Positions 36,542 through 48,355 are shown, numbered from the stretch's first letter. The stretch: 64,000 nucleotides of DNA from Aquatica leii (GCA_035610365.1 CM069436.1:4578937-4642936); one strand, 5' to 3'. Program-made: numbers and translations. Notes: generated from the sequence alone by a model not told the origin.

Positions 36542-39044
36542 CCGTAAACTGGGGTTACTTTTCGCTATTAGGTGTTACTTTGCCCCATTGATGGGTGTTT
36601 AACTCAGTGTTAAAGCTTAGACAACACGTTTTACAAAGTCGTCTATGTAGCAGTGTTTTAAGAGTTGACTATGCAGTTCCAATAAAGATGCAAATGATCG
36701 CCCTACGTGCAGTCTTGTATCAGCAATCGGATGTGAAACACGTGTGACAAAAACCGATAAATATTTAACCTTCAAAATTTGGTGTGTGCAGCAATTTCTG
36801 TTGCTTTCTACCTATTAAGTAAGTATGCACCACTTAATATGTTATGTTATTAACGCGTTCTGTACGAAATTATCCTTCATAAACAATCGATAACTTACTT
36901 TTATTTTTTCTTGAATGAACATGTAAATTTCAAAGTATTTTGAGGTTAGTTTGCTCCGTGGAGCAAAGTATCCCCAAGAGAAGTGATATTTCACATAGAA
37001 AAGCGGAAGAAAAATATAAAATACTTAGAAGAACAATTTTGAATAAACTGAAGAAGAGACATAAAAAAAAACAGGAAAACAGCTTATATTTACTTGCGCT
37101 GAAGAGCAGAGTTTTGTTAACTACTTGATTTCTTTGGGAAAGTATGGGTTCCCTGTAGATTCAAGGAAATTGCGACATATTATCAAGAATTACTTAAATC
37201 GCTGTGAAAGAGAGGTAGAAACGTTTCAGAGTAATACACCTGGATAAGGGCTTTTTTAGTTAGGCATCCTGAACTTTCAGTGCGTTTTGCAGAAAACGTT
37301 AAACGAACAAGAGCAGCAGTAGATGAGAAAATGCTAAAAAACTTTTTTGACAACTTGGAGAGTGAAATAAAAGACGTTTCTCCCACAAATTTATGGAATT
37401 TCGACGAAGCAAACGTCACCGATGATCCGGGAAAAAAGAAAGTTCTTGTTAAGAAAGGAAGTAAATATTCAGAGCTTATTTGGAATGCGTCAAAAACATC
37501 AATATCCATCATGTTCTGTGGAAACGCCGCAGGAGAATTATTGCCATCATATGTTGTCTATCGGGTTAGTACAATGTGGACAACTTGGACAGAGAATGGT
37601 TCTAAAGGCTGTCATTACAATGTCAGTACCTCTGGATGGTTTAATGCAAATATATATACGGACTGGCTTGAGTCTCAAATGATACCTAGAGTAAAAAAAC
37701 TACAAGGTAAAAAAGTTTTAGTCTGTGATAATTTATCTTCACATATAACTCTACATGCTGTACAACTTTGTCGCCAAAATAAAATACACTTAATTTGCCT
37801 TCCGCCGAATAGTACCCACCTTACGCAACCTCTTGATGTGGCATTATTTTGCCTCTTAAAAATAGCATGGCGAAAAGTGTTATCTGTTTGAAAGGACACT
37901 ACCGATGGTATTAGATATACTAATATTCAGAAAGAGAACTTGCCACCGTTATTAGCAAAGATGATGGAAATTATTACTGCACAAGCTGCAGCCAATTTGA
38001 AAGCCGGTTTTCGGAAATGCGGTATATTTCTCTTAAATATAGGAGAGGTGCTAGGTCGGATTCCTACAACTATTTCTAATGAAAATATGGTTTAATCAGA
38101 GTTTCTCAAATCTCTGGAGGCAAAAAGATCCGGAGGTAACCGCCACAGTAAAACAACGCAGAAAGGAAATGAATATTCCAGCGGCGATAAGTCCATGGAT
38201 ACTGAAGAAACTGACGAATGTATCGTAACTGACGACGACGTGATTCCTCGAGAAGAACTTACTACTTCTAGCTGTGGTAAGAAGGACAATTTTGTGGAGC
38301 TTCCAAAGAGCAAGAAAAAGAAAACCAATTTGTTAATTTTTTGGAAGGCAAATCTTCCCGTTTTGTAGTGTTTTCCTATGAAGGACAATTATACCCCGAA
38401 GAAATTGTTGCTTTTGATGAAGAAACAGTTACAATTAACGCGATGCAAAGGTCCCTAAAGATGTGGAAATGGCCCTCAAAACGAGATGAATTAACGTATC
38501 AATGGTTCGACACTTTAGGCTGTATTAAGTCCCTCAAACAAATTTCTAAAAGAGGCGTTTCCTCCGTCCCCGAATTTACAGATTTTTTTGATTAAAACTT
38601 GTTTCTTTTTTATATTTTTTATGTAGGTACCTACCATTTCATACTGTTTTTTGTCTATAAAGGATATGGTGTTATTTTATGATGAATTAAAAGGTTTTAT
38701 GAAACACTTGAGGGTTTTTTGTGTGTGAGTCGATTTCTTGATGAACAGTTAATAAAATAGCTAGTTAACATTTTCCCACCTCTTTGAAAGACATACATTA
38801 TAACATAAAATGTTTGGTGGAGCAAGGTAGCCCTAACCGATGGGAAACTTTGCTCCACTTTTCAATAAAAAAAATACGACACTATAGAATATCTGTCTCA
38901 CAACTAGCGCTATAGATACAGTCAATGATATCTAACATAAAGGTACTGTATAAAAAAAAATTCTCACCTTCCAATTTCAATGTATTTTTTATAGAATTCT
39001 TAGAAGTATACTTAAAAGTGGAGCAAAGTACCCCCAGTTTACGG
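36542..39044 (+). mobile_element. pogo-like DNA transposon 2
   Basis: A 2503-bp element flanked by TA (36540-36541 and 39045-39046). Inverted ends are CCGTAAACTGGGGTTACTTT and, from the right, CCGTAAACTGGGGGTACTTT. GGAGCAAAGTA / TACTTTGCTCC-type words recur inside both ends (36575, 36955, 38817, 38850, 39020), again suggesting repeated transposase-binding sites. It contains one broken pogo-type transposase gene. Confidence 0.9.
36960..38595 (+). pseudogene. pogo-like transposase with extra C-terminal domain, broken
   Basis: Pieces in order are a CENP-B-like N-terminal part (FVNYLISLGKYGFPVDSRKL near 37110), then the DDE frame 37280-37891. That frame has NLWNFDEANV (first Asp), KVLVCDNLSSH (second Asp) and HLTQPLDVALF (third Asp region). 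A Ser/Lys-rich linker follows. The last frame, 38341-38595, has FVVFSYEGQLYPEEIVAFDE and MQRSLKMWKWPSKRDE, a compact domain found at the end of some insect pogo-like transposases; its fold is unknown to me. At least four shifts or stops separate the pieces. Confidence 0.82.
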
Positions 39045-39650
39045 TATCTAAGATTATTAACATTTTACTTTCAGTCTAGTATAATTATTCAGCCTTTAGA
39101 TTATTTCGCATTTTAGTGTTACTGTTTACATTGACTTGTACCGTACGAGTAACCTTAGAAATTGTTCGTATTCAAGGCCGGTGGTGGGTAATTTAAATCG
39201 GCCAATGCAAACTTGCAATCCTCGAAAGTGTCGGGGGTATATTACTAAAGCAGTAAACTGGATTATTGTATCTGTATGTAAGTGTTAATGTATGATCGAC
39301 TTTTCCTTATGCGACTGAATATTATTATTGATTAATTTTACTGAATTTTTAATCTATTGGAAGTTATACAACCACCAATTTATTAGGCCATCTAGTTGTT
39401 AATTGTTCGTTTTTCTCTGCTATCTAATTTCTTTGACAATGCGTCCGTATGTAGCAATGGTGTTTCCGAACTAAGGATTCTACCGGTACGCAAGGAGTGG
39501 CGCCGGTTTTTTTATTGTAGCCCACTCACCAACATCTCAGTTAGCCGTGGTGTCGTGGTTGTCATCCAAACTCGTTGGAAATAAAGATTGGTAACATACA
39601 GCATTAACTCCTCGAAAAGAACGTAACCACTTTTTAGGATTACTATCCAG
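39045..39650. other. Intergenic stretch without recognised feature
   Basis: A short AT-rich interval between pogo-like element 2 and the mariner relic. A 62-codon open frame (39396-39584) shows no recognisable family. Confidence 0.5.
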
Positions 39651-39699
39651 CTTTTGGTCAACTTTCTGAGCCTAATAAGTCTTAAAAGGATTCATAAAT

Positions 39700-40654
39700 G
39701 CTGCATCAAGTTTTTTTTGTCAAATTATATACATTTTTTTTTGTGGTTGAGACAAGCGTCTGTCTAGCATTAAAACTAAATCTTCAGCACTTGGTTTCAC
39801 GTGTTCAATGAAATGAAATCTTTGTATAATATAATAATATTTGGTAAAAGTCTAGTTGTGTTTTAGTGAGATCAGGTTTTCAGGGACTATCTAAATTAAC
39901 CGCTTAAATTAGAGCTATGAGGGTTGTTATTTATGTATTGAGATTGAATGATTAAAACATTCATTTAGGTGTAGAAATTTTTTTTTAATAATATTTTCCT
40001 TTAAGATCTACATAAACAAATTGCCATATAAGTTTTTTACTCCAAAATAGGTGTCTCCAAAACATGGTTTTTGAATGCATTAACAGTTTCTTGTGGTGTT
40101 GTTTCTTGTGCATTTGAGAGGACAAATAGAAATCATTGGGTGCTAAGTGTCATAGTAGAGAATTATCTTTCATCAGCGGTTCGTTTTTTTAAATGTACGG
40201 TTGCTACATGACTGTTTATACCGAAGAAACAGGTCACCGTTTGTTTTGAAGTATTGTGAGCACGACACAACTTTTGATGAATTTGACTCATTTTGGAAGA
40301 CTCGTACAGTTGACTGCGGATTAATTTTGGCCTGATAACAATCTGTGTAGATGTTATGCACTGCATTTGATGCACTGCGGTTGCACCAACTGACACGAGT
40401 CTTTTTTTGATCGATTGCTAAGTTGTGCGGAATTCGATGGAAACAAATATTTTTTGACGGATAAATGCTCCTGCAATATCTTATCTGTGCTTGTCATACT
40501 AGAAATGATTCTATCTCACAATAGGTCCCATGACTCATCAGTTTGTACACGGCATCAATGTTTTCTGGCACAATGACCGGTTTTGGACGACCTTCTTTAA
40601 ATGTGTCCGCCAGCAAAGTAGCATCACGTTAAAATTCACAAACCATCTATATAT
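39700..40654 (-). pseudogene. mariner (DD34D) transposase relic
   Basis: On the minus strand, reading down from 40650, the frame shows RWFVNF, then ADTFKEGRPKPVIVPENIDA and KLMSHGTYCEIESFL. It then shows HNLAIDQKKTRVSWC, a VFQNE segment, SKQTVTCFFGINSHVATV and ETVNAFKNHVLETP. This order is that of mellifera-type mariner transposases. Frameshifts are frequent and the C-terminal catalytic region is barely recognisable. The 5' end stops at the candidate solo LTR starting at 40655. Confidence 0.75.
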
Positions 40655-41102
40655 TGAAACGTTCGAGAAATTACTTGCAAATGCAAGAGCCTTCTAGAAG
40701 CTGTTATCTATTTTTCTAGAAGTTATAGCGAAAAGTAGGGAACGATCGAGAAAGATTTCCGTATGTCTATATATAGCGACGAGACAGATCGTAGGAGTTA
40801 TTGCTGGAATGCGAATGTGTTAAGAAGATTATCAAGTGGAAATAAATCGTTAGCACGCGTGTGTCTACATAAATAAATCGAGAATAATCGTGAACGTGAT
40901 AATTAGTGTAAACAAGTGTGATATCCGAGGACGTTATCTTATCTTCTTGTAAGTGATATAAATTATAGTGTAAGTGTTTTTATCATTAGATTTTATTAGT
41001 TCGGTTAATTTAAAAGTGTACATATTTCTAGAATAAGTAAACATAATTTTTAATCGTTTAAATAAATTAGTTAATAATACAAAAACGCAACAATATTATA
41101 GA
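40655..41102 (+). mobile_element. Candidate solo LTR with heat-shock-element-like motifs
   Basis: A 448-bp segment opens TGAAACG and ends GCAACA, with a weak 4-bp flanking repeat (ATAT on both sides, low complexity). Inside, three TTCNNGAA dimers (40662-40669, 40692-40699, 40714-40721) lie upstream of a TATA box, CTATATATAG, at about 40768. AATAAAT signals follow at about 40843 and 41062. This is the layout of an LTR promoter plus polyadenylation signal. An alternative is a captured heat-shock gene promoter. No retrotransposon internal region is present. Confidence 0.4.
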
Positions 41103-41802
41103 ATCTTAAGGGTTTGTGGTACGATTATAAGCGACTTTCGACTTAGACCGCGTCGTAGTTGAACACCCTGACTTTTTAAGCTTTGCTTGAAAGCCTAAAC
41201 AAAAATTAGAACTTGGCTTTTGCTGTATTGTCATTGCAGTTTACATCTATGGAGTAAATGACATAGTGTAAGTGACGATATGATATCATTAGCGATGAGG
41301 TAATTAACGGACCTTCATTCTTTGTTACCGATTGACTGACTTTGTTGTTACTCGGAATAAAAGTTTGTGTCTTTTCCAAAAAAGTTGATCTTTGTTTTAG
41401 AGGGTGTAGTCAAATTTTTCTATTTCTGCGGATTAGTCTGGGAAAGTAGAAAGGATTTCTAACCAACGCTTTAGTTTGGTGATCCACAGGAACAAGGAAA
41501 TTTGTAAATCCTGGCATGTTTAATGCTTCTTGTTTTTCTTTAGCAGATCTAAACCAATTGTTTAAGGTATTCTCAGTCGTGAAGACAGTTTTGATGTTAT
41601 GTTTCTTTAGCACTCTGCCTATTTTGACTGTCACACTCATACAATGTGGCAAATAAGCGCCGCTAGTAGGAAGTGGTAAGTTTTCTTTGACCTTTGGATT
41701 GACTGTTATTTTCAATGCCCTTTGAATTTTTTTGAATTTACTGTAGAGACTCCAACAGTGTTTCCTATTCCTTTTGTAGATTTTCAGTATGTGACACATG
41801 TA

Positions 41803-44106
41803 AGGTGAACCTGGGTAAGTGTGATTCTGGGGTAAGTGTGAACATATGTTGTAACAGAGGCAAAAATGAACCGACAGTAACGCCATCTGTTGTCTAGTAG
41901 TATATTATCATAGTACACGTGGTTGATGCGGCCATTTGCAGAAACATCATAACCTATCGAGTTCAGACGCCAACATGACACAAGTTGACGAGTGAAGCGT
42001 GTTATTTTCAATAAAAGAGAAGAAAGACTTTCATCTAGGTAAGTTGTCTCAGTTTTATTCCCTCAGTATCGTGAAATGTTGTAGTTTCATACACTGTATA
42101 TGTATTTTCTGTTTATCTTTCAACTTATTAGAAAACGCCGTGTTCACACTTACCCCATATTATTTTGCATGGTGAGGTAAGTGTGAACATTTTCCTGGTG
42201 TAAGTGTGAACGTATATTTCATGAACATTTCTCATTTACGAAAATTTTTGTTTCAGAATATGCCGAGAGTCTACGTGAGGAAAACTTTCCGAGATTCCAA
42301 GTACTCCAAGGCAGACATAGAAAATGCCGTAAATGAAATAAAACGTGGCACTTTGACCTTCATAAGGCACACACATACCAAATTCCAAAAACCACTTTAT
42401 TTTATCACTTAAAAGGGACACGTGGAATGAAAAGTGAGACCCAAGGTCGTTCTACAGCGATTCCAAAAGAGGATGAAATCAGATTGGCCAATGCTCTCCA
42501 AACAATGGAGAAGTGGGGTTTTGGAATCACTAGAAAAGAATTATTAAGGGTTGTAGCTAGTTATGTTCAAGAAAACAATCTCAAGACACCATTTAAATAT
42601 AACGTACCTGGTGATGATTGGTTTAGAAACTTCAAAATACGAAAAACCGAACCTGGTTATATATGATGGTCACAGCACTCACATAAACATTCAATCAATC
42701 GAATTTGCAAAGGCTAATAACGTCACAATTCTCAAACTTCCTCTATACACAAGCCACCTTCTTCAGCCCCTAGATATATCTGTATTCAAATCGCCTAAAG
42801 GTACATGGGATGAAAGATTGGTGGTTTGGCAAAGGAAAAATGTGGGACTAAAAATACCAAAAAAACAATTTTCAGCATTGATCGGCCAAATCTGGAAAGA
42901 CCTCCAGCCTATAACTCTTATCAATGGTTTTGTGAAAGCAGGGATAAAACCATTCAACCGGCAGGTGATATCTGAGGACAAGTATGATCCAAAATGCTTG
43001 AAAAGATGGCAAAACCATATTTCAGCGGATACTCTTAGAAGCCTGGAAAATAATCACAACACCGAGGTAAACGAAAAATCAAAAGAAAACGAAACTAATG
43101 ATCATCTAACAAACCAAAACCTATCATTTGAAGAGCTCCTTTTGAGGACAGTTCGACCGCCAGATGGCGACAAAACTCAAAAAGTGAAGAAAAGAAGAGT
43201 AGCGTCTGGAGCAGAAGTCATAGCTTCACCGGAGGTGATAGCAAGATTAAGTGAAGAAACAAGTCTCAAAACGAAAGAAAAACTTCGTGAGGTACTAGTT
43301 GAGAAAAAAATCCATAAGAAGCGTAGAAACTACAAAGAAAATGACGAAAGTACTGACGAAGAACTTGAAGATCCACCGCTACTTGATACGTCAGATGACA
43401 TCGATTTTGAAAGTTTTGAGAATGAAGACATAGATACAGAGGTAGTTGAGACCATAAACGATGGGGAAGTGGACAATGAAAATGAAAAATGAAGAGGAAA
43501 CAATTGCTGTCAAAGTGAATAAATGGGTGATAGTGCAATACGAATGCAACAAAAGAATTAGACACTTTGTAGGCAACGTTCTGAGAGAAACTGCCGAAGG
43601 GTGGGAAGTTAAATTCTTAAGATGTGACAAAAAGGATTTTTTTGGCCCAAAATTGATGATATAGACATTATTAGTACGAAAAATAAAGCGTTAATTTTTC
43701 CGTTAATTTTTCACATTTCAATGTAAGCAGTTGAATCACTCTATTTCATACCTTTTCATCTAATCTAGATAATAAACTTTTCAAAAAACAAGTTTATAGC
43801 TTTTTTAATGTTTATTCACACTAACCCCATGGAATCTGAGAATGCATCTTATTATACACAGAATCAACTGCATTCACACTTACCCCATATAGTGGGGTAA
43901 ATGTGAACATCAGACTTGAATTCCTAAAATATACATATATGCAGATGTGTTTTGTTTTTAAAATGCAAAAACTGCTAAATCGGATAGATGAATACCCATA
44001 ATGTTCATCACCGAAATATAGTATTTTTAAAATAGGTATTTCCGAAATTATGATGTTACAAAATACCACTATTCAAAAATGCGTTCACACTTACCCAGGT
44101 TCACCT
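41803..44106 (+). mobile_element. pogo-like DNA transposon 3, internally deleted
   Basis: A 2304-bp element flanked by TA (41801-41802 and 44107-44108). The first 22 bases of both inverted ends are identical, beginning AGGTGAACCTGGGTAAGTGT. The word GGGGTAAGTGTGAAC and variants repeat in both subterminal regions (41829, 42150, 42177, 42200, 43805, 43880, 43900). The identical ends suggest the youngest of the three pogo-like insertions. It splits a Penelope-like relic. Confidence 0.92.
42259..43663 (+). pseudogene. pogo-like transposase lacking its first catalytic block
   Basis: The start at 42259 (MPRVYVRKTFRDSKYSKADI) begins a psq-type HTH, then after a shift CENP-B-like sequence (ALQTMEKWGFGITRKELLRV, DDWFRNFKI). 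At about 42650 the reading jumps directly to NLVIYDGHSTHINIQSIEF, so roughly the first half of the DDE domain, including the first catalytic Asp, is deleted. The frame 42563-43492 continues with SHLLQPLDISVFK (third Asp region) and an acidic tail. A last piece in another frame (43461-43663, VNKWVIVQYECNKR) is a C-terminal extension of unknown fold. It is inactive as a transposase. Confidence 0.85.
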
Positions 44107-44304
44107 TATAGCTATTTTATCTAAAGAAAGCAAAACAGTGATCTCCTGTACTATATGATAGTGAGATTTGGCGTTTAAGTATCTGTTAGTGTCCGTTTTC
44201 TTTCTATAAACGGAATGCCGTTATTTTTCTTTATCACCAGTACAATACAATACAATAAGGCTAGACTACTGTTATGTTCTAACTGCATAGTAAATTTAAT
44301 ATAG

Positions 44305-44640
44305 AACGGTTCGCCTCCTGTTCTTATAGGAGGTAGGGAAAACAGTAACTACTTCAGTTTTTTGCGACGTTTCGTGTTCTAGATGAAAACTTCATCAGGC
44401 TCGCTCTTCATGGTCAGATCTTGAATACGTTTGTTTAATTTTCTTAAGTTTCTCTTAATTTTTTCGTGTCACGATGTGTGGTGATCCGGCATGGTGTTCT
44501 GTGCCCCCATAATTGAAGGATGGGATTCTTGATAAAACGGTTCGCCTCCTAGTAATGGTTTATATTTTTGTGATGATCAAATTAATGACGTAGGAAAAGC
44601 AATTACTACTTCAGTTTGTCGTTATAACTGAAATAGGCGT
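44305..44640 (-). repeat. Penelope-like terminal (pLTR) sequences in tandem
   Basis: On the minus strand, two related units each contain AAACTGAAGTAGT-A-TG-TTT and end AGGCGAACCG (44537-44550 and 44307-44320). The distal unit carries a hammerhead-ribozyme-like core. The same terminal layout recurs at 48.2-48.35 kb ending AGGCGAACC. Such repeated pseudo-LTRs are typical of Penelope-like elements. Confidence 0.65.
44363..44401 (-). ncRNA. Hammerhead ribozyme-like motif in Penelope pLTR
   Basis: On the minus strand, the conserved core CTGATGA (44398-44392) is followed by a stem-loop-like insert and then GAAAC-GTC (from 44373 down), the second core box and a GTC cleavage triplet. The stem II arms GTTTTC and GAACAC pair with one mismatch. 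Stem III would be minimal (ACGT), as reported for Penelope-like elements, whose hammerheads are thought to act as dimers. It is a sequence match only; cleavage is not shown. Confidence 0.6.
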
Positions 44641-45199
44641 TCTTGAGACAGGGTTCGATGAGCAAAACTTCTTCTTCAGTAATTTTCTCTTGGAAAAAAA
44701 CAACGCTTTGTCGACTGGGTAAAAAAAGATACCACATCAAAACTGACTAGAATATCTTCTTTTGCTATACGCACTCCCTCTTTGTGTATCCTGGGAAGAT
44801 CGTAGATTTGTGGCATAACTAGTTTTTTGACAATTACAGCTTGTTTCTTGTTATTATCTATAGTAGTAGAGTTTTTGATGGCAGAGTTTACTTTATTGCA
44901 TAGAGAGTTGACAGGGTGTCTCTGTAAGCGTTTGTATCAATCTTCCGAGGGTAAATTCTTCATTTTCTCGTTGTAATCTTGTATGTTCATATCGACTGTT
45001 TGCGTTTTCTTTATCTGCTCTCAATACTAAAATGTCTTTGTATCCTGTCTGTTAATCTTGGCAAATAGTTTCAGAGTGCGTATTGTAGCTTTTGCTCCAC
45101 ATACTATGACTCTTATCGATGTTGTTTTAGGCATAACTCTTCTTTAATAAGGATAGGGTCTGGTCATTCAAAACTGTATCTGTTATTTTGACAATTATT

Positions 45200-47200
45200 T
45201 TATGGTCGTCTTATTAGGCCGTGAAGAATGAAATTTCTTGTATCTATATATGTATTGTGATCATGGCTTCAACCAAGTCAAAAATCGTAAAAAAATCACC
45301 GCACGAAATTAATTTTTTGGCAAGATGTAATTTTCAATTTACAAAATAATTTTTTTAAATGTCATTAACTTCAGTTATCAGTTTGATAAAGGTCTATTCG
45401 TATTTCAAGTTACAAGTTTTGTTCTTTTTATTCCCCCTTCAGTGTCTACGTTTTTTTACACTAAACTAAAAAAAATTGTATATAGACGAATGTTAAAGAT
45501 TGTTAAACATTAAAAAGCAAAGAAATATAGTGTGTTGAAAACGAAAAAAAAAGTTGAAAACCAAATTTTTTTTACAGATTAGGTGGCCGATTTTTTTAAA
45601 ATTCTAATGTTGAATATTTAATCAAATTCATCTATAAGAGCGCGAAATACGTTTTTGCTTAATTAGTTATGAAATAACAAAGCGTTTTTTTTCTCCATTT
45701 TTCTCTTAGGCAATTTGTTTTTGTTCTGTTAAATAACAGACTTAATTACGGGGTAATTTTCTGAGTACAAAGGAAGTACATTACTGTAATAGTTAGAGAA
45801 ACGATGAACTTAAATGCACCTCGAATGCAACAAAAACTATTAAATATTCATCAACATTTAATTTATTTTAGATTCTTCTAATTTTATCATTTGTTCAGTT
45901 ATTGTCCCGTTACTGAAAGAAGTAATCTTATTAGGTAATTACTCTGTGTTGAAAGTGAAAAGAACTAACCGAAATTTAAAAAAACCGGTTTCATTGATTA
46001 CAATTATAACTTCCCAATTGCGCTTAAAACGTGTCTGGTTATTGGCCATGAATTTTGGGGGCCGAAAAACACCTCGACGAATTTTTTCATTGTTAAAAGT
46101 TGCTCGTCTGCTTGTTTAACGCGATGAAAGAGAAATCGTGGACTACTTTTCCAAATATTTATTTGCGTAACCTCCAAACTTGCTTTTAATTTGTATTAAT
46201 AACCCTATGCCTTTGAATAATAGCATTTTTGCGGTTTAAAAAAATACTTCTTGCGTTGTATTAATTGGCCACTGATATGCGTGTCGCGTTATTTATAATT
46301 TCAATATCACTCATTTATTTTTTTTAATTTAATGATTCATTAATTATTAATATGGGTTTCTAAGTTTTGTTGGAAATTCTTGTCAAGATGGAAGAACTTG
46401 GAAAAGCTCTTTAGTATAAATTGTTACAAATAGACGTTTTATTAAAATTTGTAAAATGAACAATGAACATACATATACAGGGTGGATTAATAGTGCGTCA
46501 AAGTAAAATATCTTCCTTATACCAAATATAAAAAAATATTTAGTTTTACCTTTTCAAATTAATTTTTAGTATACAGAGTATTCCATAATATTAGGACAAC
46601 AAAAAACTACATTTTTTAAACAGAATACTTTGTATATTAATACGTTTTTGGAATTTTCTACTTTACAATGATATAAGGTAAGATATAAGTCAAAATTATA
46701 AGCAGGTTTAAAATAATTCTTGTAAATATATGACTTTTTAAAAAACAAAATTTTGTATTTGAAGTATCGAACACGTAATTGTATAATACAGGGTGTTCTA
46801 TATTAAAGATTAAATATGCAGAACTTCAAAGGGTCAAACCTCTATTTCTTTAAATGTAACGCACTAATTTGGAATTTGATATCTTGCAAATAATTAAATT
46901 ATCTATCGAAATGATGATGTAACTATCCTAAAGGCAATGGTTTTTAAGATATTTTATTTCCAAAAGTGCACTTTTTTAAATAACTACTAAGTACATCTAT
47001 TATTTTTTTTAAAAGAGTAAAATATTTACAGTTTGTTCTATATAGAACTCATTACAACTAACACATTTTAATTCGTAAACATTGGTAATAACTAGTAAAC
47101 GATTTAAAAACAATCTAAAAAACAACACGTTAACAAGTTAAAATCAATTATAAAAAACATTTTTTAAATATTTTTTTGAAAAACCTGTATAGTGTACCAC
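45200..47200. other. AT-rich stretch with mariner-like TACAGGGTG remnants
   Basis: No gene was recognised. Three words of the TATACAGGGTGG / TACAGGGTGTTC type (46477, 46790 and a weak reverse match near 47185) resemble the ends of insect mariner elements and suggest decayed MITE-like copies, but boundaries cannot be drawn. Confidence 0.4.
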
Positions 47201-47320
47201 TGCACTATAATGCATTCACTGATTACTGTGAAAGTCTTGGAATCACGAAAATAATATTTCACAATTTAAATCAGAGGAAGAACAATGGCGAATTGGCGAC
47301 AGACATTTTAGATTGAGTAC

Positions 47321-47935
47321 TTAAACGTGACACAGCTGATTACTGAACGCATTTTTGTACGCCGCGCAATGTGACCTCATGTTTATAACAAAACTGAAGA
47401 AGTCGAACATATGGTTGGCAACGCTGGACTTATCTATTCTTTTGTACTTAATGTGAACCAAATGCTCTTTAAACCGAACTTTAATCGGTCTCTTGGTTTG
47501 TCCTACATATACTTGATTGCAGTTTTTACAGTTTATTTTGTATATTACTAATTTATCTTTAACGTCTACTAGATTTTCGGGTTTGTTCAACAACTTTGTA
47601 GACTATTTTTGAAACTGATAACTGTTTCAAAGTCAAATTTTGTTAATATTCTAGATCGATTCTTTGTATAAGCAGGATGATTATATAATTTGACATATTT
47701 TTGTGTATCTTTTTTATTATGTTCCAAGGTGGTAATATTCATCCCGTCTAATTTGAGTTTCTGTTTTCGAATAATGTTTGATACAACTTTCTGTGATAAT
47801 CCATTGTATGCAACAATTTCTTTTATCGCATGAAGCTCTAACTTAAAATTTTGATTACTCAATAAAAAATTTGTTAGTCTGTAGACTAGGAAATTAAGCA
47901 AGCTTATGCTGTATACAGTGGTTGGAACCACTTCT
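47321..47935 (-). pseudogene. Penelope-like element relic 2 with GIY-YIG domain
   Basis: On the minus strand, 47931-47587 holds the connector after the reverse transcriptase (KLELHAIKEIVAYNGLSQKV, HNKKDTQKYVKLYNHPAYTK). The region 47593-47321 then holds LVIYKINCKNCNQVYVGQTK RPIKVRFKEHL, the GIY-YIG-type endonuclease core of Penelope-like elements. The two frames differ, and stops are present. A further terminal-repeat unit of the same kind lies at 48.2-48.35 kb. Confidence 0.78.
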
Positions 47936-48217
47936 CACAAATCTACTCGTGATTGTTAAGTTCAGGAAAGTGTGTCACAATAGAAGGGAAATCCGCTGTG
48001 TGAAGATAGGATCTGGACGGCCTCTCGATCGGGGACGTAGGACGTTTAATTAAATCTTTAAGTGACGCTTGGCGGTTGAAAAATACTGAAAATCGTTGAT
48101 CGAAACGTGCTGGTCAAGGAAGTTGCACAAGCCAGCCTTGCGTAGGACTTTGGCGCAGTAAATTTTCTGCAAAAGGAGATGTAGGGGAGGATGTTTGGAT
48201 ATAACACAGAGATCGGA

Positions 48218-48355
48218 AGGTTCGCCTCTTGGCAATAATACTTTAGTTATCAAGCAAATTAATGATCCTTTTGTATAGGAAGAAACAAGGAATTAACGAG
48301 TCCAGTTAATTTGCTACGTTTTGTGTTTATAATTAACACTTCATTCAGGATTCCA
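48218..48355 (-). repeat. Penelope-like terminal unit with degenerate hammerhead
   Basis: On the minus strand the unit reads CTGAATGA (48348-48341), stem arms GTGTT and AACAC, then AAAACGT instead of GAAACGT, and ends AGGCGAACC (about 48219). The extra A in the first core box and the G-to-A change in the second would abolish ribozyme function. The layout matches the better-preserved copy at 44.3-44.4 kb. Confidence 0.6.

Larger units (their letters stand above)
41403..45160 (-). pseudogene. Penelope-like element relic 1 (split by pogo-like element 3)
   Basis: On the minus strand, 45160 to about 44640 encodes the start of a Penelope-type reverse transcriptase: NIQDYNEKMKNLPSED, MPQIYDLPRIHKEGV, and, after an internal deletion, DILVSFDVVSFFT. 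After tandem terminal-repeat sequence (44.3-44.6 kb), C-terminal coding resumes. It crosses the TA insertion site of pogo-like element 3 into 41800-41403 (MCHILKIYKRNRK, PTSGAYLPHCMSVTVKIGRV, LKKHNIKTVFT). The last words are the hallmark segment before the GIY-YIG endonuclease. Several deletions and stops are present. Two Penelope copies may be joined here. Confidence 0.7.

Noticed and set aside
36332-36547. A 71-codon plus-strand open frame ending at the left TA of pogo-like element 2
   Set aside because: It starts with MATIAIGLFANLRSLQQVSG but has no family match I can recognise and stops in the transposon end; not supported as a gene.
44660-44690. A second hammerhead-like CTGAAGA box on the minus strand
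   Set aside because: It lies within the Penelope reverse-transcriptase reading (KITEEEVLLIE-like after frame adjustment), and the second core box reads GAAC rather than GAAA. It is coding sequence, not a ribozyme.
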